Translations under genes and position numbers: made by a program
Shown: one piece after another, positions 35,884 through 46,281 of the stretch
How positions within the stretch are numbered: the stretch's first letter is position 1
How the letters are laid out: each line of letters starts with the position of its first letter
Source of the DNA: Actinotalea alkalitolerans
GTDB taxonomy: Bacteria > Actinomycetota > Actinomycetes > Actinomycetales > Cellulomonadaceae
DNA length: 64,000 nucleotides
Assembly (NCBI RefSeq): GCF_023369855.1
Contig: NZ_JAMBPP010000001.1
Location: forward strand, 1 to 64,000
Direction of reading: 5' to 3'
The notes under the pieces: generated by a model
Told to the model about the DNA's origin: nothing
The model's database searches: none
The model's input: the letters and a program-made list of their open reading frames with translations, nothing else

Positions 35884-36830
35884 GCACCTCCCTCACGCAC
35901 GACGTCGCCGTGATCGGCGGTGGCGCCGCAGGCCTCAGCGCGGCCGTGACCCTGGCCAGGTCGTTGCGGTCGGTGGTCGTCGTGGACGCCGGGGAGCCGC
36001 GCAACGCCCCGGCTGCGGGGGCGCACAACGTCCTGGGCCGGGAGGGGGTCGCCCCTCTCGAGCTCCTCGCGACCGGGCGGGCGGAGGCTCGGCACTACGG
36101 GGCCGAGATCCGGGCCGACGGGGCGGTCGCGGCACGCCACCTCGACACCGGGTTCGAGGTCGACCTCGCGGGCGGCGACACGCTCCGGGTGCGTCGGCTG
36201 ATCCTGGCCACCGGACTTGTCGACGAGCTGCCCGCCATCCCGGGCGTGCGTGAGCTGTGGGGACGCAGCGTGCTGCACTGCCCGTACTGCCACGGCTGGG
36301 AGGTGCGTGGCACCCGCATCGGCGTGGTCGGCACCAGCCCGATGAGCGTGCACCAGACGCTGCTCTTCCGACAGCTCTCCGACCAGGTCACGCTCTTCCT
36401 GCACACGATGCCCGACCCCGACGACGAGGCGTGGGCCCAGCTGGCCGCGTTGGACGTGCAGGTGGTCACCGGGGAGGTCAGCGAGCTCCGTGCGCAGGAC
36501 GGCGAGCTGCGCTCGGTCGCGCTCGCCGACGGGCAGGTCGTCGACGTCGACTCGGTCGTGGTGGCGCCCCGCTTCCACGCCCGGGGGGACCTCTACGCCC
36601 AGCTCGGCGGGACCCTCGTCGACCACCCGTTCGGCGAGATGGTCCCCGCGGACCCCTCGGGCCGTACCGAGGTGACCGGGGTGTGGGCCGCCGGCAACGC
36701 GCACGACCTCGCCGCGACGGTCGCCGGTGCCGCAGCCGCGGGGGTCGTGGCCGGCGGCGCGGTCAACGCCGACCTGGTGACCGCAGACGCCCAGGCCGCG
36801 GTCCGCAGCCGGAGGTCTGTGGGGCGCTGA
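35880..36830 (+). CDS. Thioredoxin reductase-like NAD(P)/FAD-dependent oxidoreductase
   Basis: 316 residues. AVIGGGAAGLSAAV (GGGAAG at 13-18) binds FAD, ILATGLVDELPAIPG follows, and HCPYCHGWE places a redox-active Cys134/Cys137 pair, as in thioredoxin reductases. The second nucleotide loop reads GVVGTSPMS, lacking the usual GxGxxA pattern, so NADPH binding may be weak or absent, as in ferredoxin/deeply-rooted TrxR-like enzymes. It is coupled to the methyltransferase. It may oxidise or reduce a small molecule rather than thioredoxin. Confidence 0.85.
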   Translation: MSTSLTHDVAVIGGGAAGLSAAVTLARSLRSVVVVDAGEPRNAPAAGAHNVLGREGVAPLELLATGRAEARHYGAEIRADGAVAARHLDTGFEVDLAGGDTLRVRRLILATGLVDELPAIPGVRELWGRSVLHCPYCHGWEVRGTRIGVVGTSPMSVHQTLLFRQLSDQVTLFLHTMPDPDDEAWAQLAALDVQVVTGEVSELRAQDGELRSVALADGQVVDVDSVVVAPRFHARGDLYAQLGGTLVDHPFGEMVPADPSGRTEVTGVWAAGNAHDLAATVAGAAAAGVVAGGAVNADLVTADAQAAVRSRRSVGR

Positions 36831-36869
36831 GGGTGCGGTGGACGGCTGCGATCTCGACCGCCGGCCTCG

Positions 36870-36875
36870 TAGGGT
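36870..36875 (+). promoter_or_regulatory. -10-like TAGGGT before recQ
   Basis: TAGGGT lies six bases before the GTG of recQ and no Shine-Dalgarno is seen, so the message is probably leaderless. Confidence 0.45.
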
Positions 36876-36881
36876 GACCCG

Positions 36882-38927
<2,046 letters not shown>

Positions 38928-38990
38928 GCGCCGGGACGGCCGGCGCGGTAGGCCTGCGAGAATCCGGTCCCGCTCTGGGAGGATCGACCC

Positions 38991-39761
38991 ATGTCCCCCC
39001 TCCGGCACGAACCCGACCTGCAGGCGGGGGCATGGGTCGCCGAGCGCCTGGGCACCTTCGGCGCAGTCGTCGGCTCCCTGGTCCCCCAAGGGTTCGAGGC
39101 CTACGCCCGGGTGCTGCACCCGCTCGAGGACGAGAACGGTGAGCCGGCCCGCTGGGCCGACGTCGCCGCGGTCACCGGGCAGACGCTGCACCCGTTGGCG
39201 CAGTTCTGGCGCCTGGCGAGACGGCCCGGACCGCTGGTCTACGAGCCCGGCTTCCCGCACGGCACCGTCTCGCCCGAGCACGCCTCGGCGCGTGAGGCGG
39301 GACGGCGCGAGTGGGCGGGCACCAACCCCGAGACCGGCAGCCTCGCCCCGGCCGACCTGGCCCGGCTGACCGATCTGCTGCGCGTGGCCACGACCACCCC
39401 GCAGGACTGCGTGATGGCGCTGTGGGAGGGGTGGGCCGGCGCCCATCACCGGCCGCGCTTCGTGCTCCCAGGACGCCAGTACCTGCTGTACCACGGCCGG
39501 CTCGAGCACGCCGGGACGCTGCGCGACGGCGGGCTGGCCGACGACGGTCCGCGCCGCTCGCCGAGCCTGTTCTGGCCGCACGACCGGGCCTGGTGCGTGG
39601 CCTCGGAGATCGACCTGGACTCCACGGTGGTCGGAGGCAGCCGCGAGCTGGTCGACGCGATCGTGACCGATCCTGGCCTCGAGGCCTTCGCGGTCGACGT
39701 GGGCGACTCGCTCATGGCTGACGCCGACCTGGTGAACGGCGGCGGCCCGACCGTTGCCTGA
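38991..39761 (+). CDS. Conserved hypothetical protein
   Basis: 256 residues from an ATG with GGGAGG nine bases upstream. No family was recognised. The start (LQAGAWVAERLGTFGAVVGSLVPQGFEAYARVLHPLED) and the later FVLPGRQYLLYHGRLEHAG and SPSLFWPHDRAWCVASEIDLDSTVVGG segments look well structured, soluble and globular, with many tryptophans. No signal peptide or membrane segment. The WPHDRAWCVASEIDLDST segment resembles proteins of actinobacteria annotated only as hypothetical. A short hairpin (39765-39781) follows the gene. Confidence 0.8.
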   Translation: MSPLRHEPDLQAGAWVAERLGTFGAVVGSLVPQGFEAYARVLHPLEDENGEPARWADVAAVTGQTLHPLAQFWRLARRPGPLVYEPGFPHGTVSPEHASAREAGRREWAGTNPETGSLAPADLARLTDLLRVATTTPQDCVMALWEGWAGAHHRPRFVLPGRQYLLYHGRLEHAGTLRDGGLADDGPRRSPSLFWPHDRAWCVASEIDLDSTVVGGSRELVDAIVTDPGLEAFAVDVGDSLMADADLVNGGGPTVA

Positions 39762-39828
39762 GGCGACCGGCTCCACCGGTCCTGGACTGCGGCACCCGCC
39801 CGAGACGCGCCTCTGGGAGAATCGTCGG

Positions 39829-39858
39829 ATGACCCGGACCCTGCGCCCGACCCGCTGA
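39829..39858 (+). CDS. Possible nine-residue leader peptide of the AEC transporter gene
   Basis: ATG at 39829 preceded by GGGAGA, reading MTRTLRPTR and stopping with a TGA that overlaps the transporter ATG (TGATG). The transporter itself has no separate ribosome site, so it may be translated by re-initiation. Confidence 0.35.
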   Translation: MTRTLRPTR

Positions 39859-40871
39859 TGGGAGCCGTCACCGCCGCCCTGGGGACGATGGCGGCGATCG
39901 CCGTCGTCGGCTGGCTGCTCGGGCGGTACCGGCTGCTGGGCCCCGGGGCCGAGCAGGTGCTCGCCCGGGCGGTCTTCGCGATCGCCGCCCCCTCGCTGCT
40001 GCTGGTCACGATCGCCGAGGCGGACCTCCACCTGCTGGTCTCGCGCACGGCCCTGGTCATCGCGATCACCACCGCGGCGGTCGCCCTGGTCGCGGCCGTC
40101 GTGGTGCGTGTGCTGTGGCGGCGCCCGACCGGTGAGGCCACGGTCGTCACGCTGGCCGCGTCCTACGTCAACGCGGGCAACCTGGGCCTGCCGCTCGCGG
40201 TCTACCTGCTGGGCGACGCCGTCGCCGTCGTGCCGACGCTGCTGTTCCAGCTGCTGGTCCTGGCGCCCATCGCCTTCACGATCTTGGACTCGCGCGGTTC
40301 CCGCGAAGGGGGTCGCACGCCAGGGCTCTCGGTCGGACCCGACGCGTCCACCGACACGGACGCTCTGGCCGACGACGGCGCGCAACCCGCTGCGTCGGTC
40401 CCCGCCGGGCTGCGCGGTGTGCTCGGTCGCACCCTGCGCAACCCGATCATCATCGGCACGCTCACGGGCCTGCTGCTCGCAGCACTGCCGTGGACCGTGC
40501 CGACCGTGGTCCTGGAGCCCTTCCGGCTGATCGGCGCCGCAGCGGCACCGCTCGCGCTGATCACCTTCGGCATGTCGCTGGCCCTGCCACGCGGGAGCGG
40601 CGAGCGGCGGTTCACCCGCGAGCTCACGCTGGTGGTCGTGCTCCGCTCCGTGGTGCACCCGTTGCTGGCCGTCGGGGTGGGTCTGCTGCTCGGGCTCGAG
40701 GGGCCGGCCCTGCTCGCGGTGGTCACCATGGCGGCCCTCCCGACCGCGCAGAACGTGCTCGTCTACGCCCTGCAGTACGGCCGTGGGCAGGCCGTGGCGC
40801 GGGACGCCGGGCTGGTGACGACCCTGCTCGCGATGCCGGTCATGCTCGTGATCGCGGCGGTGCTCGGCTAG
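39858..40871 (+). CDS. AEC-family (auxin efflux carrier-like) transporter
   Basis: 337 residues with about ten hydrophobic membrane segments. The two halves have the AEC pattern: an N-terminal half through SYVNAGNLGLPLAVYLLG, a cytoplasmic loop of about 50 residues rich in charged and small residues, and a C-terminal half with GAAAAPLALITFGMSLALP and VTMAALPTAQNVLVYALQYG. The family exports small organic anions or similar compounds. No neighbour suggests a substrate. A possible nine-residue leader peptide overlaps its start. Confidence 0.9.
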   Translation: MGAVTAALGTMAAIAVVGWLLGRYRLLGPGAEQVLARAVFAIAAPSLLLVTIAEADLHLLVSRTALVIAITTAAVALVAAVVVRVLWRRPTGEATVVTLAASYVNAGNLGLPLAVYLLGDAVAVVPTLLFQLLVLAPIAFTILDSRGSREGGRTPGLSVGPDASTDTDALADDGAQPAASVPAGLRGVLGRTLRNPIIIGTLTGLLLAALPWTVPTVVLEPFRLIGAAAAPLALITFGMSLALPRGSGERRFTRELTLVVVLRSVVHPLLAVGVGLLLGLEGPALLAVVTMAALPTAQNVLVYALQYGRGQAVARDAGLVTTLLAMPVMLVIAAVLG

Positions 40872-40882
40872 CCACGCTCCAC

Positions 40883-40898
40883 TAATAATGCGCATCAT
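40883..40898. promoter_or_regulatory. LacI-type operator before the GH43-like gene
   Basis: TAATAATGCGCATCAT differs by one base from the site at 45074-45089. ATGCGCAT is a perfect palindrome, and it lies in an AT-rich segment 101 bp before the start codon. Confidence 0.75.
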
Positions 40899-40999
40899 CC
40901 CTTTGACCCCCGCACACCCGGCTCAGAAGACTGCCTGAGCCGGGCACGCCCGGTGTCCGGCGACGACGACGTCCCGGACCGCCACCGACGGAGGTCACC

Positions 41000-43000
41000 G
41001 TGATCCCTCGACGCCGAGGACGACGCACCGCCCGCCTCAGCACCGCCCTGACCATGCTGCTGGTCGCCCCGCTCGCCGCAGCGGCCACCGCTGCGGCGGC
41101 GACCGACCCGGCCCCGCCGTCGACCGCTGTGCCGTCGACCGCCGCGCAGCAGTCGTCCACGCTCCCGACGTTCGCCTTCGCGGGGCAGGTCATCGACAAG
41201 GAGTCGATGCTCTACAACCCGACCGACGAGTTCATCTTCCCGAGCATCTTCCACGCCGGTGAGCACCTGACCGACCCCCTGGGCGAGTGGTACCTGTACT
41301 ACGCCCCGCACGACGCCCCGGGTGGCATCTCCCTGATGTACGCCGACTCCCTGGACGGCCCCTGGACCGAGTACGAGGCCAACCCGCTGATCAGCAACGA
41401 GTGGCCACCGCACTACACCCGGGTCTCGCACGTGTCCTCACCCGACGCGGTCTGGGACGAGGCGACCGGGCAGGTGCTGCTCTACTTCCACGGCGAGAAC
41501 TCGACCACCCGCTGGGCGACGTCGTCCGACGGCCTCGCCTTCGACGACTCGGGGGTGGCCCTGACCAACGCGGACAGCGGGCCGGGCACCACCGAGACCT
41601 CCTACGCACGGGTCTTCACGCACCCGGACGTCGACTCCCCGTACCGGTGGGCCATGTTCTACATGCAGAACCGCACCGACGACATCCGGCGTATCAAGAT
41701 GGCCGAGTCGGTCGACGGCAAGGACTGGGACGTGCGGGCCGAGCCCGTGGTCGTGCCGGACTCCGAGACCGGACGCAACGTCTCGGGGGGCAACCTGCTG
41801 ACCTGGGAGGGTCAGAGCTACGTCATCTACCACGCCTCCTCAGGTGTCTCCTACGCCCGCACGGTCGACCCGACGGTCACCGAGATCGGCCCCCAGCAGG
41901 TGCTGCACCGCGCCTCAGGGATCGGGGACGACGTCGGCCGGGTGGCAGCCCCCGAGGTGGTCACCGACGGCGACCAGACCTACCTGTTCTACGAGTCGGG
42001 TGACCGGCTCGGCGCGACCATCGCCTACGCCACCCGGGTCGAGCCCACCCCACCCGACCCCGACCCGCTGCGTGAGCGGTGCAGCGGTGCGTCCTCCGAC
42101 GAGCTGGTCGGCACCGGGCTCGACGCCGACCTGTGGCGCGTGGTCAACCCCACCACCGCACGGCACGAGGTCACCGACGGCGTCCTGACCATCCCCACCT
42201 ACGGCACCGGCGTGGCCGGCGCCGCGTTCCCCGTGCAGGACGTGCCCGAGGGGCCGTGGGAGGTCACCACCCAGGTCGACGTCGAACCCACGGCGCGGTT
42301 CCAGCAGGCCGGGCTCATCCTGCACCGGACCGGGAGCACCTACGCCAAGCTCGACTACGGCTACGGCACCAACGGCCTGCGGTTCTCCTACATCTGGCGG
42401 CAGGCAGGGTCGGAGCGCAACGCCTCGATCGACACCCCACCTGTGCCGCAGGGCACCGGCACCACCGTGTGGCTGCGGCTGACGAGCGACGGCACCGACG
42501 TGCGCGCCGCGGCGTCGGTCGACGGGCGGGAGTTCGCGACCATCGGCCGACCGGTCCCGCTCGCCGAGCTCGCACCGACCGGGATCGGCGTCTCGGCGCT
42601 GCGGGGGGCGACCGCGGCACCCGAGATCACGGCGACCTTCGACTGGTTCCGGTGGACTCCTACGCCCGCCGAGGCGCAGGAGTGCGCCGCTCCGCAGGTC
42701 GCCGACTGGGGGGCCGGAGCGACCTACGACACCGGCGACCAGGTGCAGCACGACGGCAGCACCTGGACAGCGTTGTGGTGGACGCGAGGTCAGCAGCCCG
42801 GCTCGAGCGCCTACGGCCCCTGGGCCGAGGCCGGAGCGACGACCTCCTGCGGCAGCACCTGGACCGCGAGCGCCATCTACGAGGCCGAGGACGTCGTCGT
42901 GCACGACGGGCACCGTTGGCAGGCAGCCTGGTGGACCAGGAACCAGGAGCCGGGGGCATCACCCTGGGGTCCGTGGCAGGACCTCGGGGCCTGCGCCTGA
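41000..43000 (+). CDS. Secreted GH43-like glycosidase with two CBM5-type modules
   Basis: 666 residues with a signal peptide ending near ATAAAATD. The first domain (about 50-350) is a probable five-bladed beta-propeller: EFIFPSIFHAG, GEWYLYYAPHDAPGGISLMYADSLDGPWTEYEANPL, VSSPDAVWDEATGQVLLYFHGENS and RWAMFYMQN fit GH43/GH117-like enzymes. A jelly-roll domain (about 355-555; PWEVTTQVDVEPTARFQQAGLILHRTGSTYAKLDY) follows, as in GH43 C-terminal or DUF1349 modules. Two CBM5-type modules end the protein (ALWWTRGQQPGSSAYGPW and AAWWTRNQEPGASPWGPW). It acts outside the cell on plant or fungal polysaccharide. The operator upstream puts it under the LacI at 45.2 kb. The GH family number is uncertain. 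Confidence 0.75.
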   Translation: MIPRRRGRRTARLSTALTMLLVAPLAAAATAAAATDPAPPSTAVPSTAAQQSSTLPTFAFAGQVIDKESMLYNPTDEFIFPSIFHAGEHLTDPLGEWYLYYAPHDAPGGISLMYADSLDGPWTEYEANPLISNEWPPHYTRVSHVSSPDAVWDEATGQVLLYFHGENSTTRWATSSDGLAFDDSGVALTNADSGPGTTETSYARVFTHPDVDSPYRWAMFYMQNRTDDIRRIKMAESVDGKDWDVRAEPVVVPDSETGRNVSGGNLLTWEGQSYVIYHASSGVSYARTVDPTVTEIGPQQVLHRASGIGDDVGRVAAPEVVTDGDQTYLFYESGDRLGATIAYATRVEPTPPDPDPLRERCSGASSDELVGTGLDADLWRVVNPTTARHEVTDGVLTIPTYGTGVAGAAFPVQDVPEGPWEVTTQVDVEPTARFQQAGLILHRTGSTYAKLDYGYGTNGLRFSYIWRQAGSERNASIDTPPVPQGTGTTVWLRLTSDGTDVRAAASVDGREFATIGRPVPLAELAPTGIGVSALRGATAAPEITATFDWFRWTPTPAEAQECAAPQVADWGAGATYDTGDQVQHDGSTWTALWWTRGQQPGSSAYGPWAEAGATTSCGSTWTASAIYEAEDVVVHDGHRWQAAWWTRNQEPGASPWGPWQDLGACA

Positions 43001-43038
43001 CGACCGACCCACGAGCGCGTGCAACTACGGTGACGGGC

Positions 43039-43500
43039 ATGGGAACCACCTCCAGGGCCATCTCTGGCTGTGCGGCGGGCGTCGTCGTGGTGCTGGCTGC
43101 TGCTGGGTGCACCGCATCCGAGACGCCCAGCCTCGCGGCCCTCGAGCGTCCCGCGACCGCCCAGGACACGACCCCCGAAGGCGTGTCCATCGGGCGGGGC
43201 ATGAGCGACACCCGGTACGTGGGCCAGGCGGGGGACGGGCTCGTCTACGCGGCGCGGGGCACGGCCGAGGAACCGTGGTGCGTCGTCGTCGTGCTGGCCC
43301 CCGTGGAAGGTCCGGGCTGGGTGGCGGGCTCCTCCTGCACCGAGGACGTGCGCTTCGCGCGTGACGGGGTCCTGATCTCAGTGACCGGTGGTGACGGACG
43401 GACCGCCACCGCCCTGCTGCTGCCCGACGACACCGGCGAGCTGGACGAGGGCGAGTGGCGGAGGGTGGAGCCCAACCTCGCTGTCCCCGCTGACGCATAG
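43039..43500 (+). CDS. Small lipoprotein of unknown function
   Basis: 153 residues from the ATG at 43039; a GTG three codons earlier is possible. The N-terminus has a hydrophobic stretch ending LAAAGC, a lipobox, so it is exported and lipid-anchored. The mature part has three cysteines and the segments ARGTAEEPWCVVVVLAPVEGPGWVAGSSCTEDVRF. No family was recognised. It follows the GH43-like gene by 38 bp, and no separate promoter was recognised in that gap. Confidence 0.75.
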   Translation: MGTTSRAISGCAAGVVVVLAAAGCTASETPSLAALERPATAQDTTPEGVSIGRGMSDTRYVGQAGDGLVYAARGTAEEPWCVVVVLAPVEGPGWVAGSSCTEDVRFARDGVLISVTGGDGRTATALLLPDDTGELDEGEWRRVEPNLAVPADA

Positions 43501-43562
43501 CTGTCCTCCCGGGTGACCGGTCGTCACACCGGCCGGATCAGCTGAGCACGGCCAGCCATCTG

Positions 43563-43568
43563 TAGGGT
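43563..43568 (+). promoter_or_regulatory. -10-like TAGGGT before the CG0192-like gene
   Basis: TAGGGT lies eight bases before the ATG with no Shine-Dalgarno; the message is probably leaderless. Confidence 0.45.
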
Positions 43569-43576
43569 CTGGCCAC

Positions 43577-44104
43577 ATGGCCATCCTGCACTCTGCGACG
43601 ATCCGGCCGACCAAGCTCGAGCTGCTCGAGACGGTGCTCGGCGGTCCGGTCGAGGTGCTCGGCAGCTACCGGTTCGACGACCCCGCGGGCGAGGTCGGCG
43701 TCGAGGCGTTCGTGGTGCGTCGTGGCGCGCAGCTGCACCACGTGGTGCTCACGTACCGCGACGCTCCGCTCGACGTCCACGGGGCGCGGCTGGTGGGCAC
43801 GATGGAGCACTCCGTGCTGGGCCAGCGCTGGGTGTACGACGGCACCACCGACCCGGTCGCGGGCGACTGCTTCCGCCGGGCGCTCCGGGGCGAGCAGGGC
43901 CAGGCGGTCCTCGAGCTGTGGGAGGACGGCCGGGTGGTCGGGACCCGGGAGCCGACGGTGCGTCTGGTGGCGCACGCACAGGCGTCGTCGGACAGCAGGA
44001 CCGTGCGGATCCTGCGCGACCTGGACGACGGGACTGCTCCTGGTCCAGCGCTCGTGGCGAGCTGGACGGGTGGGCAGGCGGACGTCGCCCGCCTCGACGA
44101 CTGA
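43577..44104 (+). CDS. Maltokinase N-terminal cap-like (CG0192-related) protein
   Basis: 175 residues. The start MAILHSATIRPTKLELLETVLGG and the following LGSYRFDDPAGEVGVEAFVVRRGAQLHHVVLTYRDAPL match the cap domain found at the N-terminus of actinobacterial maltokinases and as stand-alone CG0192 proteins. No kinase domain follows. Function of the stand-alone form is unknown. It is convergent with the GyrI-like gene. Confidence 0.8.
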   Translation: MAILHSATIRPTKLELLETVLGGPVEVLGSYRFDDPAGEVGVEAFVVRRGAQLHHVVLTYRDAPLDVHGARLVGTMEHSVLGQRWVYDGTTDPVAGDCFRRALRGEQGQAVLELWEDGRVVGTREPTVRLVAHAQASSDSRTVRILRDLDDGTAPGPALVASWTGGQADVARLDD

Positions 44105-44127
44105 CGATCGAACCTTCGTAGCATTCC

Positions 44128-44144
44128 GTCGTGCCGAGCACGAC
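44128..44144. terminator. Hairpin between convergent CG0192-like and GyrI-like genes
   Basis: GTCGTGC (44128-44134) pairs with GCACGAC (44138-44144) around a 3-nt loop. Confidence 0.5.
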
Positions 44145-44228
44145 CCCAGATCAGTCAGACCTGACCGGTGCTCCCGCTCGACGTCTCGTGGTTCATCCCC
44201 TGCGCACGACCCCGCCGGCTCGGCCGGA

Positions 44229-44717
44229 TCATCCCGGCAGATGCAGGTACAGAGCGGTGCGATGGGTCGCGGGGTCGCCGCCGGGCGTGGGCTCGGTGAG
44301 ATAGACCTCCCAGTACCCGGGTGCTGGACTCAGCCCTTGCTGCGCCACCCACTCCAGCAACCGCAGCCACGACTGACCCAGGCCCTCGTAGCCACCCTGA
44401 TGGACTGCCGTGGCGACCCGGCCGCCCGGCAGCCGCGACGCCACGACGTCACCGCCCTGCTCGCCCCCTTCGACTCGCCCGTCGACCGGGAAGCCCACCT
44501 CAAGGTGAGTGACGGTCCCCGGCGCGCTCGAGTAGTAGGCGAACGCCGGACCGGTCGGCGTCACACCCAGGTGCGCCATCTGCGCACCGAGCGCGGCGAA
44601 GGACCGGTCGAAGAAGGACGGCAGATCGCTCGTCGGCACGACACCGCGCACCACCGCAGTGTCCACCGCCGTGATCGTCGTCAGCTCGGGCCGGGTCATC
44701 GCCCCAGCGTCGCTCAT
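44229..44717 (-). CDS. GyrI-like (effector-binding domain) protein
   Basis: 162 residues from the ATG at 44717 with GGGAGG eight bases upstream. The order of VDTAVVRGVVPTSDLPSFFDRSFAALGAQMAHLG, FAYYSSAPGTVTHLEVGFPV, LPGGRVATAVHQGGYEGLGQSWLRLLEWVAQQG and YWEVYLTEPT fits the GyrI/Bacterial transcription activator effector-binding fold. There is no DNA-binding domain. Such stand-alone proteins may bind or hydrolyse small molecules. It is not linked to any operon here. Confidence 0.85.
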   Translation of the reverse strand: MSDAGAMTRPELTTITAVDTAVVRGVVPTSDLPSFFDRSFAALGAQMAHLGVTPTGPAFAYYSSAPGTVTHLEVGFPVDGRVEGGEQGGDVVASRLPGGRVATAVHQGGYEGLGQSWLRLLEWVAQQGLSPAPGYWEVYLTEPTPGGDPATHRTALYLHLPG

Positions 44718-45161
44718 GGTCCCGCCTCCCGTCCTCGGCACGTCGCCCCATCATCACTCAGACCGCAGGAGCGGTCAGAACTCATCGCACGCCCGTCCAC
44801 CGTCGTCTCGCGACGAGATGCCGCGGTCAGCGCGCGTTCGGGTCGTTCCCCTGAAGGCGCACGAGACCAAGGTCGTCGCCGGGAACACTCGCGTGGATCG
44901 AGGGCGGCTCCGTTCGCCCAGGGCCGGCCGGGCCCGTCTCCGTCAGCGGTGTGACGATGGAGCGATGGTCCTGCGACTCAACGACCCGTCCGCCTGACTC
45001 GCGCTCGGATAATGCGTACGAGACGAGCCTCTCCCCACAGATCACGCGGTGCAAGGCCCTCCTGAGGCCGCGATAATAATGCGCATAATGGTCTTGTTCT
45101 CGTGCTCAGCACCCGGGCAGACTCGCGGTCACGTCGACGACGACGGACCGAGGAGGATCAC
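44718..45161. other. 444-bp intergenic region upstream of the LacI gene
   Basis: No convincing gene: the small open frames on both strands have no ribosome site or protein-like composition. It holds the operator at 45074-45089. A related half-site, ATAATGCGTAC, lies at about 45010. The 45050-45110 segment is markedly AT-richer than its surroundings and is the probable promoter of the LacI operon. Confidence 0.6.
45074..45089. promoter_or_regulatory. LacI-type operator before the LacI-FAD-ABC operon
   Basis: TAATAATGCGCATAAT, palindromic around ATGCGCAT and 15/16 identical to the site before the GH43-like gene. It is 72 bp before the LacI start, so autoregulation is likely. Confidence 0.75.
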
Positions 45162-46250
45162 ATGCCCAGGCGCCGCATCACCCAGGCTGACGTCGCCGCG
45201 ATGGCCGGGGTCAGCCAGGCGACGGTCTCCTTCGTCCTGAACGACCGGCTGCCCGCAGGCGTGCACATCTCCGCCGACACCCGCCAGCGCGTGCTCGACG
45301 CCATCCGGATCACCGGGTACTCCGCCAACCCCGCCGCGCAGCGGCTCGCGGGCGGCCGCAACCAGATCATCGGGGTCTTTACCTACGAGGCGACCTTCCC
45401 CGGCGGGGGCCGCGACTTCTACGGCCCGTTCCTGGTGGGCATCGAGCACGCCGCCGAGCAGCTCGGCATCGACATCCTGCTGTTCACCAGCGCCCGGGTG
45501 GTCGACGGCCGCCGCCGGCTCACCCGCGACGGGTGGCAGCGTCTGGGCATCGCCGACGGGTGCCTGCTGCTGGGCCAGCACGAGGACCGCAGCGAGCTCC
45601 AGCACCTGCTCGACACCAACTACCCGTTCGCCTTCATCGGCAAGCGCACGAGCGAGGGCGGCCGCCTGCCCTACGTCGGTGCGGACTACGTGGCCGCGAC
45701 CCGATGCGCGGTCGAACGGCTGATCGCCGTCGGGCACCGGCGCATCGGCTACGTCGGCGAGCTCGGCACCGACCAGCCCACCCTCGACCGCCTCGAGGGC
45801 TACCGCAGCACCATGCAGGGGACCACGCTCGCCGCACGCCTGGTCACCGAGGAGGACCCGGCCGCCACGGCCTCCGCCGTCGTCGACCAGGGGCTCACGG
45901 CTCTGGTCGTCGCCCCCGAGCGGGATGCCGAGGAGCTGTACGACGCGCTCCTCCTGCGCGGGCTCGCCGTCCCGACCGACGTCTCGCTGCTCCTGCTCGG
46001 CCAGCCGCAGCGTCGCCTGCGCCGACCGCACGAGTGGTCGGGTTTCGCGATCCCGCGCGAGGAGATGGGGGCACGCGCCCTGCAGCTGCTCTCACGCCTG
46101 ATCGCGAACCAGGACCTGCCCGAGGCAGATCTGCACCAGCTCCTGGACTGCACCGAGGTCGAGGGCCGCACGGTCGCCCCACCGCGCGCGGTGGGGACGT
46201 CCGCGACGACGACCCAGGCCCCGGCCGGGCTCACCCAGATCACCCCCTGA
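45162..46250 (+). CDS. LacI-family regulator of the GH43/ABC cluster
   Basis: 362 residues from the ATG at 45162 with AGGAGG six bases upstream; the open frame extends back but has no start signal. The HTH is RRITQADVAAMAGVSQATVSFVLNDRLPAGVHIS. The effector domain is somewhat atypical: NQIIGVFTYEATFPGGGRDFYGPFLVGIEHAAEQLGIDILLF and the LLLLGQPQRRLRRP segment in place of the usual VGFDD. It is the first gene of a forward run with an FAD oxidoreductase, binding protein and two permeases, and its operator also occurs before the secreted GH43-like enzyme. Confidence 0.92.
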   Translation: MPRRRITQADVAAMAGVSQATVSFVLNDRLPAGVHISADTRQRVLDAIRITGYSANPAAQRLAGGRNQIIGVFTYEATFPGGGRDFYGPFLVGIEHAAEQLGIDILLFTSARVVDGRRRLTRDGWQRLGIADGCLLLGQHEDRSELQHLLDTNYPFAFIGKRTSEGGRLPYVGADYVAATRCAVERLIAVGHRRIGYVGELGTDQPTLDRLEGYRSTMQGTTLAARLVTEEDPAATASAVVDQGLTALVVAPERDAEELYDALLLRGLAVPTDVSLLLLGQPQRRLRRPHEWSGFAIPREEMGARALQLLSRLIANQDLPEADLHQLLDCTEVEGRTVAPPRAVGTSATTTQAPAGLTQITP

Positions 46251-46281
46251 CCACCCACGACCGACAGGACGGACAGCAACC

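Noticed and set aside
44718-45161. Small genes in the 444-bp gap
   Set aside because: Open frames lack ribosome sites and protein-like composition.
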